NCBI RefSeq assembly: GCF_016650635.1
Contig: NZ_JAEKFI010000001.1
Span: 1,426,001-1,490,000 of the forward strand
DNA from: Pseudomonas sp. TH43
GTDB taxonomy: Bacteria > Pseudomonadota > Gammaproteobacteria > Pseudomonadales > Pseudomonadaceae
Direction: 5' to 3'
DNA length: 64,000 nt
The notes under the pieces were generated by a model. It was given only the letters and a program-made list of their open reading frames with translations. It ran no database searches and was not told the DNA's origin. How positions within the stretch are numbered: the first letter of the stretch is position 1; each line of letters opens with the position of its first letter. The translations under genes and the position numbers were made by a program. Shown here in pieces: positions 7,365 through 15,487 of this stretch.

Positions 7365-8177
7365 ATGGAAGCCAAAGCAATTCAGTTGATTCAGGACACC
7401 GCCGTTTTGGCCTATGCCAAGCCGCTGGATACTTTCACCCCAGCGCTGGTATTGCCGTCTGATCAGAAGATCCACAGCATCGAGAAATTTCAAGCCGCTC
7501 GTAGCCGGTTCCGTGGCGCGCTCACTACTCACTCGCTGCTGGACTTCGGCAATTACGTAATGACGCAAAGTGCCGAGGTTGTCGCGTCTGGTTTTGTGGA
7601 CGCCGAAGCAATGTCGTGCACAGTCATTTTCAACCTGGGCGACACCAAGTCACCAGGGCACGGCGACTTCACCGCCACCCTGAACTTGAGAAAAACTGCT
7701 GCCTTCCGGGCGCTGGAACGTGCAGCCTCAATTCAGTTCGCGCAGAAAGAACTCAGCGACTGGATCGAGGATTGGGCAGCGAATCTCCAAGCCCTCGCGG
7801 CAGATGATAGTCCCATCGATTTGCGTAAAGCCGCGAGCGCCATTCGCTCCATCAGCATCGAGCAAGCACGCAAGAGCGAACACGTCGTCGGCGACCTGAG
7901 CTCTTCTCGTTCAGCGATGGACCAGATCGAGGCTAAGTCCTCAGAAGGTTTACCTGCCGAATTCCTGTTCACCGTAGAGCCTTATGAAGGGCTAAAAGTC
8001 CAGATCATCCGCCTGCGTGTAGCCGTTCTCACCGGCGGAGACAAACCCCTGCTGCGTCTGCGTTGGATTGGAGAAGAACAGCTACGCGAAGACTTGGCAC
8101 AAGAATTCAAGGAAGTCGTGCAACACGAAGTCGGGGGCGGCGCGCATCTGACTATCGGCAATTTCAACCTGGGCTAA
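7365..8177 (+). CDS. DUF2303 (YfdQ-like) phage protein
   Basis: A 270-residue protein starting MEAKAIQLIQDTAVLAYAK. It resembles the DUF2303/YfdQ family of lambdoid and Mu-like prophages: RFRGALTTHSLLDF, then NLGDTKSPGHGDFTATL, and a C-terminal beta-rich part. The function of the family is not established; it usually lies in early or recombination regions. The start is well supported by AAAGGAAG. No catalytic motif is visible. Confidence 0.75.
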   Translation: MEAKAIQLIQDTAVLAYAKPLDTFTPALVLPSDQKIHSIEKFQAARSRFRGALTTHSLLDFGNYVMTQSAEVVASGFVDAEAMSCTVIFNLGDTKSPGHGDFTATLNLRKTAAFRALERAASIQFAQKELSDWIEDWAANLQALAADDSPIDLRKAASAIRSISIEQARKSEHVVGDLSSSRSAMDQIEAKSSEGLPAEFLFTVEPYEGLKVQIIRLRVAVLTGGDKPLLRLRWIGEEQLREDLAQEFKEVVQHEVGGGAHLTIGNFNLG

Positions 8178-8204
8178 CCAAACCAATGCCTCCTCTCCGC
8201 CGGC

Positions 8205-8215
8205 CTCTCACCAAG
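8205..8215 (+). repeat. Leader motif CTCTCACCAAG, copy 4
   Basis: An 11-base match of the leader motif in the gap between the DUF2303 gene and the PrtN-like gene. It is followed by GGCGGAGGG and CACAGCACATG (8244-8254). Confidence 0.5.
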
Positions 8216-8251
8216 TATCACGGCGGAGGGATCTACTGAGGTACACAGCAC

Positions 8252-8299
8252 ATGACCACAATTCAAATTAGCGTACTGATGAATGAGGAGGTCGTATGA
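8252..8299 (+). CDS. 15-codon mini-ORF overlapping the PrtN-like gene
   Basis: ATG at 8252 opens MTTIQISVLMNEEVV and stops at 8297-8299, overlapping the PrtN-like ATG by ATGA. Its start has the recurring CACAGCACATG context. It may be a leader peptide coupling translation, or the remnant of a longer gene that was lost by recombination. Confidence 0.35.
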   Translation: MTTIQISVLMNEEVV

Positions 8300-8562
8300 A
8301 TACGCTTTTCTTGCTTATGGCTCAGTATAACGCACAAGCAGTAATACCATTAGATAAGGTATGCAGTGATTATATGAATCTAACCGTTGAAAAATTCAAG
8401 TCAAAACGACTTAGCGGCGAAATAGATATTCCGATAACCCGACTAGGTGCACAAAGTCAAAAGGCGGGCCTAGGCATTCATTTAAGCGATCTTGCAAATT
8501 ATATTGATCGCCAGCGAGAACTGGCAATCACAGAGCAGAACAAGCTATTTGGAAGAAAGTAA
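8296..8562 (+). CDS. Pyocin activator PrtN family protein
   Basis: An 88-residue protein starting MNTLFLLMAQYNAQAVIPLD. This N-terminus, the SGEIDIP segment and the ending HLSDLANYIDRQRELA match the PrtN family well. PrtN-type proteins activate transcription of pyocin/phage genes after release from repression. The ribosome-binding site GAGGAGG (8285-8291) lies inside the preceding mini-ORF. It closes the rightward operon and is followed by a hairpin. The codons are more AT-rich than those of the operon before it, like the neighbouring defence-type genes. Confidence 0.8.
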   Translation: MNTLFLLMAQYNAQAVIPLDKVCSDYMNLTVEKFKSKRLSGEIDIPITRLGAQSQKAGLGIHLSDLANYIDRQRELAITEQNKLFGRK

Positions 8563-8570
8563 TAAACATT

Positions 8571-8594
8571 CAACCCAGCCAATGGACTGGGTTG
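8571..8594. terminator. Hairpin between convergent genes
   Basis: CAACCCAG (8571-8578) pairs with CTGGGTTG (8587-8594) across an 8-base loop. It separates the PrtN-like gene from the convergent HNH gene and may terminate both. The T tract is weak. Confidence 0.6.
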
Positions 8595-8598
8595 AAAC

Positions 8599-9198
8599 TT
8601 AAATATCTACATGCCCTTCACTATAAAATCTTTCAGATTTTTGAACCAATTCAGCATCGTTAACGAACTCATCGCATCGACCAAATCTTCTAAAAAATCT
8701 ATTCAGGTTGCATATGTAAATCGTATAACCACCCTTATCAGAACACTCAATATAAACCCTGTTAGCTCTCATAATGTTTTCGTCATACTCATCATAATGC
8801 GGATGCATGATTCTAAACGCTGCAGGGTTAACTGGATAATTCACTCGATTTGCAACCAGCACAGGCTCCACCAAAACTTCACGTTTGCCCTTATACTCGT
8901 TGCAATCTGGGCATATGACACACATATTTTTTGGCTCGAACATAAATCCCAAATGCTGAGACTTAGGAACAATGTGCTCGACCGGCGCTCCAAAAGCAGA
9001 GCGCTGAGAAACAGCGCCTTGACAGTAAACACATGTCAATCGTTGAACATCGCGATAATGATTTCTCACTTCACATCTTACAGATTCGAGGTCCGCGTCA
9101 TTCCAACTTGTATGGCTAAAATCAGGATCGCTGGTTTTTGCCTCAATTATCGCCAACGACGCGTCACTCAACACCACGGGCGCGTTAATTATTGGCAT
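8599..9198 (-). CDS. HNH endonuclease, PtuB-like (Septu-type defence)
   Basis: A 199-residue protein starting MPIINAPVVLSD. The nuclease core has CVYC, then VEHIVPKS (the first His of HNH), then PKNMCVICPDCNEYKGKR (second Cys pair and the Asn region). These are the zinc-binding and catalytic elements of HNH/McrA-type nucleases. It overlaps the end of the upstream ATPase gene by 14 bases, the pairing seen in PtuA-PtuB Septu systems, where the HNH protein cuts DNA. No reverse transcriptase is present, so it is not a retron. The start is uncertain: ATG at 9249, preceded by AGGTAGAG, would add 17 residues. Confidence 0.8.
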   Translation of the reverse strand: MPIINAPVVLSDASLAIIEAKTSDPDFSHTSWNDADLESVRCEVRNHYRDVQRLTCVYCQGAVSQRSAFGAPVEHIVPKSQHLGFMFEPKNMCVICPDCNEYKGKREVLVEPVLVANRVNYPVNPAAFRIMHPHYDEYDENIMRANRVYIECSDKGGYTIYICNLNRFFRRFGRCDEFVNDAELVQKSERFYSEGHVDI

Positions 9199-10582
9199 AT
9201 TTTTTACACACATCGGAGACTGACTGAATGAGCTCTTTGACGGGATCATTTGACTCTACCTGCTGATTCAGGTCCTGAAGTCTAGCCAACTCTTTTGCCG
9301 CATCTGCATCGACACATTTATTTGCCTTTACTTTCGCAAGCAAATTGAATGCGAGACGTGATATGTACTCATTCATAATACCTGGGGCATCGAACAGCTC
9401 TGCCAGCTGGTAATCTGCGGATCGGTGGTAAAACTCTTCAGCACGATAAACCTCACGCTTTGACAAAGAAGTAATAAAGCAGGCTTTATCTCTAAGTCTT
9501 GCGATGATTTGAGGGGAATGAGTAGCGACTATGAAATGACATCTTCTATATGCCGAAAAAGAGGTTGTGAGCAGCATCATGAACTGCTCCTGCCATCTTG
9601 GATGCAAACTAATTTCAGGCTCATCTATCAGAACTATCGAACCATCAGTGATATGACCCGCAATCCCTAGCATGAGCACCATCAAGCATTGTTCACCTGA
9701 GCTTGCTCTTTTGAGAGACATCTCGCCGTAACCAATTTTTTCGAGCTTAAGATCGATGAGACGCATCAAACCAGTATTCACTAATACTAGCATAGCCTTG
9801 ATATAGGAATCGTTAGCTTCTCTACCATCCAAAGACGCAGAACCGCCCGAAAAATTCACCGTTAACTCTACGGCCTTTCGCTTCGTCAACATCCTGTGAA
9901 CTTTCACAATTGCGTTAAACACTTCAGGCCGCTTCGAAACAGGAATCGACTCTAAAACCTGAAAGTACCTCTCATCAATTTGTATTTCATAATCACTCAA
10001 TAAGCTCTGCAGATCAATCGCAAGACCTTTATCGCTTACCCTATTAGGGTCATATTCCTCGTAAGTTTTGGCTGCTCTTATATACCCCGGCTTAAAGATA
10101 AAATCTACCACCGGCCGAAAATTCAACGAGTCAAATACACCGAGTAAATTATGATTACTCTCTCGAGCAAGCAATTTATCGATCAACCCTTTTGCTGCGG
10201 ATGCGATTAACGATACAGCGGAGGAAGGCTGATACATTCCCTCCCCACGCATACCTACATATCTATAGTTCGACTGTACATCTGGGTGAGGTCTTTTCTT
10301 GGGGTTGGGAAACTTATCAAACGGACTGGTAGATACCGCTATAACCTTTGACTCCTTATCGGATTCAAAACGACTCGAAAAAATGACAGAACCATCTTCT
10401 GGATCAACAAAATAAGCGTAATCAACGACTTTAGCTTTTACGATATCAGCTAACAACCGACTTTTACCTACGCCGTTTTTGCCCACTATTACTGAAAAAA
10501 CATTCTCATTTTCACCTAGCTCGCCAGGTTTCATCAATGCAATCGAATGTCCGTCATGTTCAAACCACTCAACCCTAGACAT
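9185..10582 (-). CDS. AAA/ABC-type ATPase, PtuA-like (Septu-type defence)
   Basis: A 465-residue SMC/ABC-like ATPase. Visible motifs are Walker A GKNGVGKS (residues 34-41), a signature-like SSGEQ (294-298), Walker B VLIDEPE (317-323) and an H-loop in ATHSPQ (353-358). There is no TOPRIM domain as in OLD nucleases; the last ~100 residues are helical and probably bind the partner. It forms an overlapping pair with an HNH nuclease, as in Septu (PtuA with PtuB). The start at 10582 is preceded by GGAGGGTGGGG. The gene is visibly AT-rich compared with the rest of the window, which suggests recent acquisition. Septu assignment is inference from domain pairing. Confidence 0.8.
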   Translation of the reverse strand: MSRVEWFEHDGHSIALMKPGELGENENVFSVIVGKNGVGKSRLLADIVKAKVVDYAYFVDPEDGSVIFSSRFESDKESKVIAVSTSPFDKFPNPKKRPHPDVQSNYRYVGMRGEGMYQPSSAVSLIASAAKGLIDKLLARESNHNLLGVFDSLNFRPVVDFIFKPGYIRAAKTYEEYDPNRVSDKGLAIDLQSLLSDYEIQIDERYFQVLESIPVSKRPEVFNAIVKVHRMLTKRKAVELTVNFSGGSASLDGREANDSYIKAMLVLVNTGLMRLIDLKLEKIGYGEMSLKRASSGEQCLMVLMLGIAGHITDGSIVLIDEPEISLHPRWQEQFMMLLTTSFSAYRRCHFIVATHSPQIIARLRDKACFITSLSKREVYRAEEFYHRSADYQLAELFDAPGIMNEYISRLAFNLLAKVKANKCVDADAAKELARLQDLNQQVESNDPVKELIQSVSDVCKKYANN

Positions 10583-10670
10583 TAAGCCCCACCCTCCATG
10601 TTTTAAAACAGAGTATTGCCATACATGTCATTTTGCAATCACGAAAAAACGTTGATTGAATGCCCGCCAT

Positions 10671-11771
10671 TTACTCACATGAGGCCAACAATTGAGGCAA
10701 CCATCTCCAAGACGAATAGATATCTCCCCGCCCTTTCAAATGCGTGTAACGACGTAGAGAGTTCCAATCTCTGTGCCCTGAAACGCTGGAAACCCTCGGA
10801 ATATCCCAGTCCATCTCAAATAACCGACTCACCCCTTCATGTCGCAGGTCATGAAAATGCAGATCCTCGATGCCAAGCATCGGACATGCCCGAGTGAATG
10901 AGGCCGACACCGACTTCGCGTTGTAAGGGAATATCTCCCGCTCAACCTTTGGCATGCTCTGGAGAATTGCCCAAGCCTCGTCTGGCAGATGACACCAAAC
11001 GTCGTTGCCGATCTTCTGCCCGGGGTTTTTCATATCGCGCACCAGGACAGACTGCCGAGACTCGTCGAGATCATCCCACCTGATCCGGGTTATCTCTTCC
11101 TGCCGGCGCGTCGAGAAAAGCGCAAAGGCGATTACCTTCGGCATGTCGATCTGGGCTTTGCGACGCTCCTGCATTTCAAAGAAGTGCGCCATAAGCTTGT
11201 CCAACTCCTCAAGCGTCGGCCGACGGTTACGCTCCTTGCTCTTGCTCACCATGCCGAGTTTGCGTAACACCTTGCGCGCGTCGGGCATTGCCAACGGATC
11301 CACCTCATAACCCCAAGCCGGCCGCGCAACGGACAGCACCGCACCGAGGTGCGACAGATCGTTGCCGACCGTCTGCGCCTGAACGCCGCCGCCCTCTTTG
11401 CTCATCCGCCATTGTGCGAACTCCACCAGTTTCTGACTGGTCAGCGCCGAGTCGTCGAGATCACCTAACCAGGTATCCTTGATCGCATTGAGTGTTGCGT
11501 TCTTTGTTTTACCCAATGGCCTGATCTTTTCGTACTCGTCCAAGTACTGCTCGATCATCTTTCTGATCGTCACACCCTTGCGGTTCGCTCGCTCGATTGC
11601 ACCAGGCTCGGCCAGCTCCGTCTCACGCCGCTTGATCCATGCCTGGGCGACCTGCTTACGGTCGAAGGTTTGGCTTTCCTGATAAACTGTGCGCCCATCC
11701 CGATTGATCCGTATCTGCGCCGTGTAGGCCGTCGAGTTGTCCTTGCGCTTACGTGATGTGATCGTGCCCAT
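10671..11771 (-). CDS. Tyrosine recombinase (phage integrase), dusA-associated
   Basis: A 366-residue integrase. The N-terminal arm-binding part starts MGTITSRKRKDNST and is followed by a core-binding helical domain (about 65-170). The catalytic domain has Arg223 (in STRRQEE), HDLR at 307-310, SGH at 331-333 and the nucleophile Tyr342 (RRYTHL). It would integrate and excise the element. It lies 102 bases from dusA and faces away from it, the standard layout of dusA-targeting integrases. The promoter region carries repeats of TTGCTACATTG, perhaps for autoregulation. Confidence 0.9.
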   Translation of the reverse strand: MGTITSRKRKDNSTAYTAQIRINRDGRTVYQESQTFDRKQVAQAWIKRRETELAEPGAIERANRKGVTIRKMIEQYLDEYEKIRPLGKTKNATLNAIKDTWLGDLDDSALTSQKLVEFAQWRMSKEGGGVQAQTVGNDLSHLGAVLSVARPAWGYEVDPLAMPDARKVLRKLGMVSKSKERNRRPTLEELDKLMAHFFEMQERRKAQIDMPKVIAFALFSTRRQEEITRIRWDDLDESRQSVLVRDMKNPGQKIGNDVWCHLPDEAWAILQSMPKVEREIFPYNAKSVSASFTRACPMLGIEDLHFHDLRHEGVSRLFEMDWDIPRVSSVSGHRDWNSLRRYTHLKGRGDIYSSWRWLPQLLASCE

Positions 11772-11777
11772 TTCCAG

Positions 11778-11815
11778 TTGCTACATTGCCGAATTCACTT
11801 GCTACATTGTAGCAA
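11778..11815. promoter_or_regulatory. Repeated TTGCTACATTG sites before the integrase gene
   Basis: TTGCTACATTG occurs at 11778-11788 and 11799-11809, exactly 21 bases (two helical turns) apart. The second copy is half of a perfect palindrome, TTGCTACA-T-TGTAGCAA (11799-11815). The position just upstream of the integrase start suggests an operator, or arm-type sites for the integrase or an excisionase. Confidence 0.55.
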
Positions 11816-11873
11816 CCGCTTTCGAAAAACAAGGAAAAATGGGTAAAAACCGCTGTATAAAAGACCAGTATCA

Positions 11874-12893
11874 ATGAATCTCGAAAAACCTGAAGCGCCC
11901 GTAAACACTAGACCCAACCGCTCCGAGCCGTCTCGCCGCTTCAGCGTGGCCCCGATGATGGATTGGACTGATAGGCATTGCAGATACTTCCTACGCCTCC
12001 TATCGAAGAACGCCCTGCTCTACACCGAAATGGTCACCACCGGCGCGCTGCTCAACGGCGATCACGAACGTTTCCTCCGTCACAACGAAGCCGAGCACCC
12101 TCTCGCGCTGCAGTTGGGCGGTAGCGTTCCGTTGGATCTGGCAGCCTGCGCCCGTATGGCGCAGGAGCACGGCTACGACGAGGTGAACCTAAACGTCGGC
12201 TGCCCAAGCGATCGTGTGCAGAACAACATGATTGGCGCCTGCCTCATGGGTCACCCGCAACTGGTGGCGGATTGTGTAAAGGCGATGCGCGATGCGGTGA
12301 CGATTCCGGTCACGGTGAAGCATCGGATCGGTATCAACGGTCGGGACAGTTACGCGGAGCTGTGTGATTTCGTCGGCACCGTCCGCGATGCCGGGTGCAC
12401 CAGTTTCACTGTGCATGCGCGGATTGCGATTCTTGAGGGCTTATCGCCGAAGGAGAATCGCGACATTCCGCCGTTGCGCTATGACATTGCTGCGCAGCTG
12501 AAGGCGGATTTTCCAGAGTTGGAGATTGTGCTGAACGGCGGGATCAAGACGATGGAGGCTTGCCATGAGCATTTGCAGACGTTCGACGGTGTGATGCTGG
12601 GGCGTGAGGCTTATCACAATCCGTATTTGCTGGCGGAGGTGGATCAGCAGTTGTTTGGCAGTTCGGCGCCGGTGATCAGCCGTGCTGAGGCGTTGGCGCA
12701 GCTGCGACCTTATATTGCCGAGCATTTGCTGGCGGGTGGATCGATGCATCACATCACCCGCCATGTGCTGGGCCTGGGCACGGGTTTCCCGGGGGCACGT
12801 AAATTCCGTCAGTTGTTGTCGGTAGATATTCACAAGGCCAAGGATCCGTTGGCGTTGCTGGATCAGGCTGCGGAGTTGCTGGAAGGCCGTTGA
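11874..12893 (+). CDS. dusA: tRNA-dihydrouridine synthase A
   Basis: A 339-residue flavoenzyme that reduces uridine to dihydrouridine in the D-loop of tRNA. Family hallmarks are FSVAPMMDWTDRHCRYF (residues 23-39), the catalytic Cys110 in LNVGCPS, VKHRIG, and the FMN-phosphate region LNGGIKT and GVMLGREAY. The first ~43 codons contain codons rare in this genome (AGA, AGG, CTA), while the rest is typical, so the 5' end was probably supplied by the inserted element and the gene remains intact. A TATAAA box lies at about 11856, within the element DNA, so the element may also supply the promoter. Confidence 0.95.
   Translation: MNLEKPEAPVNTRPNRSEPSRRFSVAPMMDWTDRHCRYFLRLLSKNALLYTEMVTTGALLNGDHERFLRHNEAEHPLALQLGGSVPLDLAACARMAQEHGYDEVNLNVGCPSDRVQNNMIGACLMGHPQLVADCVKAMRDAVTIPVTVKHRIGINGRDSYAELCDFVGTVRDAGCTSFTVHARIAILEGLSPKENRDIPPLRYDIAAQLKADFPELEIVLNGGIKTMEACHEHLQTFDGVMLGREAYHNPYLLAEVDQQLFGSSAPVISRAEALAQLRPYIAEHLLAGGSMHHITRHVLGLGTGFPGARKFRQLLSVDIHKAKDPLALLDQAAELLEGR
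11950..12010. other. Probable attachment-site region inside dusA
   Basis: Elements with integrases of this type insert in the conserved 5' part of dusA, around the codons for MMDWTDRHCR. Here that segment (11952-11984) uses AGG (11973) and AGA (11982), and CTA follows at 11991 and 12000; after about 12003 codon use becomes typical. The exact core cannot be defined because the other end of the element is outside the window. Confidence 0.4.
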
Positions 12894-12968
12894 TTGAAGG
12901 TTTGAATAGGCGGGCAATGCATGAGCGTTGCCCGTAGTTTTGTTTTGCTGACAGGATGTCTTTTGGGT

Positions 12969-13340
12969 ATGCCCGCGTTTAACTTCTCCGGTTTCAAGCG
13001 TTACGCCTTTCTCGCCTTGTTTAGCCTTACCTCCAATGCTTATGCGCATTGCGATGGCTTTTGCATGGGCCAAACCGAGACGCCGTGGCAAGTTACGCAG
13101 TTTTCCGGCTTTTCGATCATGGTGCTGTTGCTGACGCCCTTCTCGGCGACCAATAACACCACCGAAAGCTTTAAACGCGTTTACTCCGCTGAAGAGCAGG
13201 AGGACGCACGTCTCTACCTCGCCAGCGACGGCATGCTGCAGGCAGCGTACTTCACGTCAGCGTTACAGCGTTTTCGCCAGGAGTCGCCCGACAGCGAGTT
13301 AAACGACCTCGCCGTCGCCGCGTTGATCAGCAGTCAGTAA
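12969..13340 (+). CDS. Exported protein of unknown function (DUF2388-like)
   Basis: A 123-residue protein with a signal peptide (KRYAFLALFSLTSNAYA) and then a short mature part. The C-terminal pattern DARLYLASDGMLQAAYFTSALQ...LAVAALISS resembles the DUF2388 family of small Pseudomonas periplasmic proteins; this match is tentative. The start at 12969 gives the best signal peptide; an in-frame ATG at 12921 would add 16 residues. It ends directly against the convergent uppP gene. Confidence 0.6.
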   Translation: MPAFNFSGFKRYAFLALFSLTSNAYAHCDGFCMGQTETPWQVTQFSGFSIMVLLLTPFSATNNTTESFKRVYSAEEQEDARLYLASDGMLQAAYFTSALQRFRQESPDSELNDLAVAALISSQ

Positions 13341-14174
13341 TCAGCTTGCCGCCGCCGCCGTCCAGTTGACCCAACCAAACGCCCACGTTGCCAGAATCAG
13401 CAGGCCGAACGCGATTCGATACCAGGCGAACGCGGCGTAGCTGTGGTTGGCAATAAACTTCAGCAATCCGCGCACGGCGATCATGGCGAAGATGAATGCG
13501 GTGACGAAGCCGAGGGCGAAGACCGGCAGGTCGCTGTGCTGGAACAGGTCACGGTATTTGTAGCCGGAATACACGGCGGCGCCGACCATGGTCGGCATGG
13601 CGAGGAAGAACGAGAACTCAGTGGCGGCTTTGCGCGACAGGCCGAAGAGCAGGCCGCCGATGATGGTCGAACCGGAGCGCGAGGTACCGGGAATCATCGC
13701 CAGGCATTGTACGAAACCGACCTTCAGTGCGTGGGACCAGCGCATGTCGTCGACGTGTTCGACGCTGATCACATGATTGCGCTGTTCGGCCCACAGCATG
13801 ATGATGCCGCCGACCACCAAGGCCACGGCGACTGTGATCGGGTTAAACAGGTATTCGTGGATGGCGTCCGCGAATAACACGCCCAACACCACGGCGGGCA
13901 GAAAGGCGATCAGCAAGTTCAGGGTGAAGCGTTGCGCATTACGCTCGGTGGGCAGGCCTTTGACGATGTCGATGATCTTTGGTCGAAACTCCCAGACGAC
14001 GGCAAGGATGGCACCCAGTTGAATAATGATGTTGAAGGCCATGGCGCGTTCACCGCCAAAGTCGAGCAAGTCGGCGACGATGATCTGGTGACCGGTACTT
14101 GAGATGGGCAGGAACTCGGTCAGGCCTTCTACTGCACCTAATATCAACACCTGAAAAAGAGTCCAGAAATCCAT
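13341..14174 (-). CDS. uppP: Undecaprenyl-diphosphatase UppP/BacA
   Basis: A 277-residue integral membrane enzyme that dephosphorylates undecaprenyl pyrophosphate, recycling the lipid carrier for peptidoglycan and polysaccharides. It has the signature segments [14 protein letters not shown] (residues 16-29) and [10 protein letters not shown], with about eight hydrophobic segments. Length is typical. It is a core gene in Pseudomonas, but its place at the edge of an exopolysaccharide locus fits a need for extra carrier recycling. A REP hairpin lies upstream of its start. Confidence 0.95.
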   Translation of the reverse strand: MDFWTLFQVLILGAVEGLTEFLPISSTGHQIIVADLLDFGGERAMAFNIIIQLGAILAVVWEFRPKIIDIVKGLPTERNAQRFTLNLLIAFLPAVVLGVLFADAIHEYLFNPITVAVALVVGGIIMLWAEQRNHVISVEHVDDMRWSHALKVGFVQCLAMIPGTSRSGSTIIGGLLFGLSRKAATEFSFFLAMPTMVGAAVYSGYKYRDLFQHSDLPVFALGFVTAFIFAMIAVRGLLKFIANHSYAAFAWYRIAFGLLILATWAFGWVNWTAAAAS

Positions 14175-14267
14175 TAATCCTCCGTCAGAGCGCTCTTGGC
14201 GAGCGACCGGGCTATAACACTCAGGGGTTGAGTATCAGAAGTTAAACAATTGGTTTATTTGAAGATC

Positions 14268-14344
14268 AAAAGATCGCAGCCTGCGGCAGCTCCTACATTT
14301 GAAATGCATTCCCCTGTAGGAGCTGCCGCAGGCTGCGATCTTTT
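14268..14344. repeat. REP inverted pair (GCAGCCTGCGGCAGCTCCTA type)
   Basis: Two 30-base perfect inverted arms at 14268-14297 and 14315-14344 are separated by 17 bases. The same type occurs at 42,995-43,070. Confidence 0.9.
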
Positions 14345-14746
14345 GACTTTGAAAGAATAGGGCTTATGAATTGCCACACTCAAGCCATGTTAGTAATCGT
14401 CGGCTGACGATCTAAACGAAGAATATTTAGGCCTTGCGCAGAAAAAAACTTGCCCCGCCAACAAACTGTGATCAATATCACACTATTCAGAGATGGCCAG
14501 ACAGTGGCAAAAGGACATAAACAAAGCCATCGCAATAGACTCAAAATAGTGGCACCATTGCATATAGCCACCATCTAGTGACTAGTTCACCACCCCGAGA
14601 AAATCAACTAAAAGCTTGAAAAGCTTATTTATTGTTAGAAAACTCGGGAGACACGTCTAAAATCCGCGTAAATGTTACCAATTGTCAGTCACAGATGAGA
14701 ACCGGTGCTTTAACATCCCGACGTCAGCACTAATTCGAGTCAATGC
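14345..14746. other. AT-rich regulatory region before the first winged-helix gene
   Basis: No convincing gene is seen here. The stretch is AT-rich. At 14632-14654 it contains TTGTTAGAA-AA-CTCGGG-AGACAC, which nearly repeats at 16632-16652 in the gap before the sugar-transferase gene. It probably holds the promoter of the regulator at 14747. Confidence 0.45.
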
Positions 14747-15487
14747 ATGATGCTCTCAGGGAACTTAGCGACTAGAAGCCCGCGCCCGACAAACGACGAA
14801 CCCGGTGTTCTCACTTTGGGTCGTACCCGTGGCGTGGCTGAACATTTTAGAGCGCTGGTCGCCAAGCACGTGCGAACTGATATGGCACTTGAGGCCGATG
14901 CGTACGCTAGTTCATATCAGCACAATGAACACTCTGGTTCGTATCGCGCCATCTTCCTCGTCATCGACAGCCCACAGGCCCTCGAAGACAATCTCGCGCT
15001 GGTGGAGAACCTGCGCAGCGATAACTTGAAACCGATCATTTGCGCGGTCATTACCGGGCGAGGCGCCTTCAACAAGATCAAATACTATCTTGCCGGGGCG
15101 GATGTCTGTATCAAGCTCAATACCCTTTCCGATGATGGCGCCGACTTGCTGGGCGAGTTCTTCAACAGTGAAGAATGGCAACGCGAGATCAACCTGACGC
15201 TTGATCCGACACGCATCTGCTTGATGGATGCCAGCCGGAAACTCGACATCTCATTTGCCGAGATGAAGATCCTGGAAGCGTTTGCGCAAACCGGTAATCA
15301 CATTCTCAGCCATGATGAAATCGCCGGCATCATGGGGCTCAATACCAATTTCTACGACCCTCGAGCGCTGGAAAAATCGATCAGTCGCTTGCGTGGAAAA
15401 ATCAAGGACATGTATGGTACAAACGCGATTCAGAGTATCCGCGGTTATGGCTATCGCCTGCTGCGGGGCCTGATATCGACTGCCTGA
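14747..15487 (+). CDS. Winged-helix regulator with atypical receiver-like domain
   Basis: A 246-residue protein. The C-terminal ~95 residues form an OmpR/PhoB-type winged helix (LDISFAEMKILEAFAQ...HDEIAGIMG...ALEKSISRLRGKI...IQSIRGYGYRL). The N-terminal ~140 residues contain strands like a receiver (IFLVIDSPQALEDNL, KPIICAVITG), but no convincing phosphoacceptor Asp/Lys set, so it may be phosphorylation-independent. A second, shorter relative follows at 15759. Both precede the exopolysaccharide genes and probably regulate them. The start could be either of two adjacent ATGs. Confidence 0.8.
   Translation: MMLSGNLATRSPRPTNDEPGVLTLGRTRGVAEHFRALVAKHVRTDMALEADAYASSYQHNEHSGSYRAIFLVIDSPQALEDNLALVENLRSDNLKPIICAVITGRGAFNKIKYYLAGADVCIKLNTLSDDGADLLGEFFNSEEWQREINLTLDPTRICLMDASRKLDISFAEMKILEAFAQTGNHILSHDEIAGIMGLNTNFYDPRALEKSISRLRGKIKDMYGTNAIQSIRGYGYRLLRGLISTA

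Noticed and set aside
8599..10582. Retron-type system
   Set aside because: The HNH/ATPase pair could be a retron effector, but no reverse transcriptase or msr-msd region was found between the integrase and the repressor region.
14380..14574. 64-codon minus-strand frame in the gap after uppP
   Set aside because: No ribosome-binding site, no recognisable sequence, and it lies in an AT-rich regulatory region.
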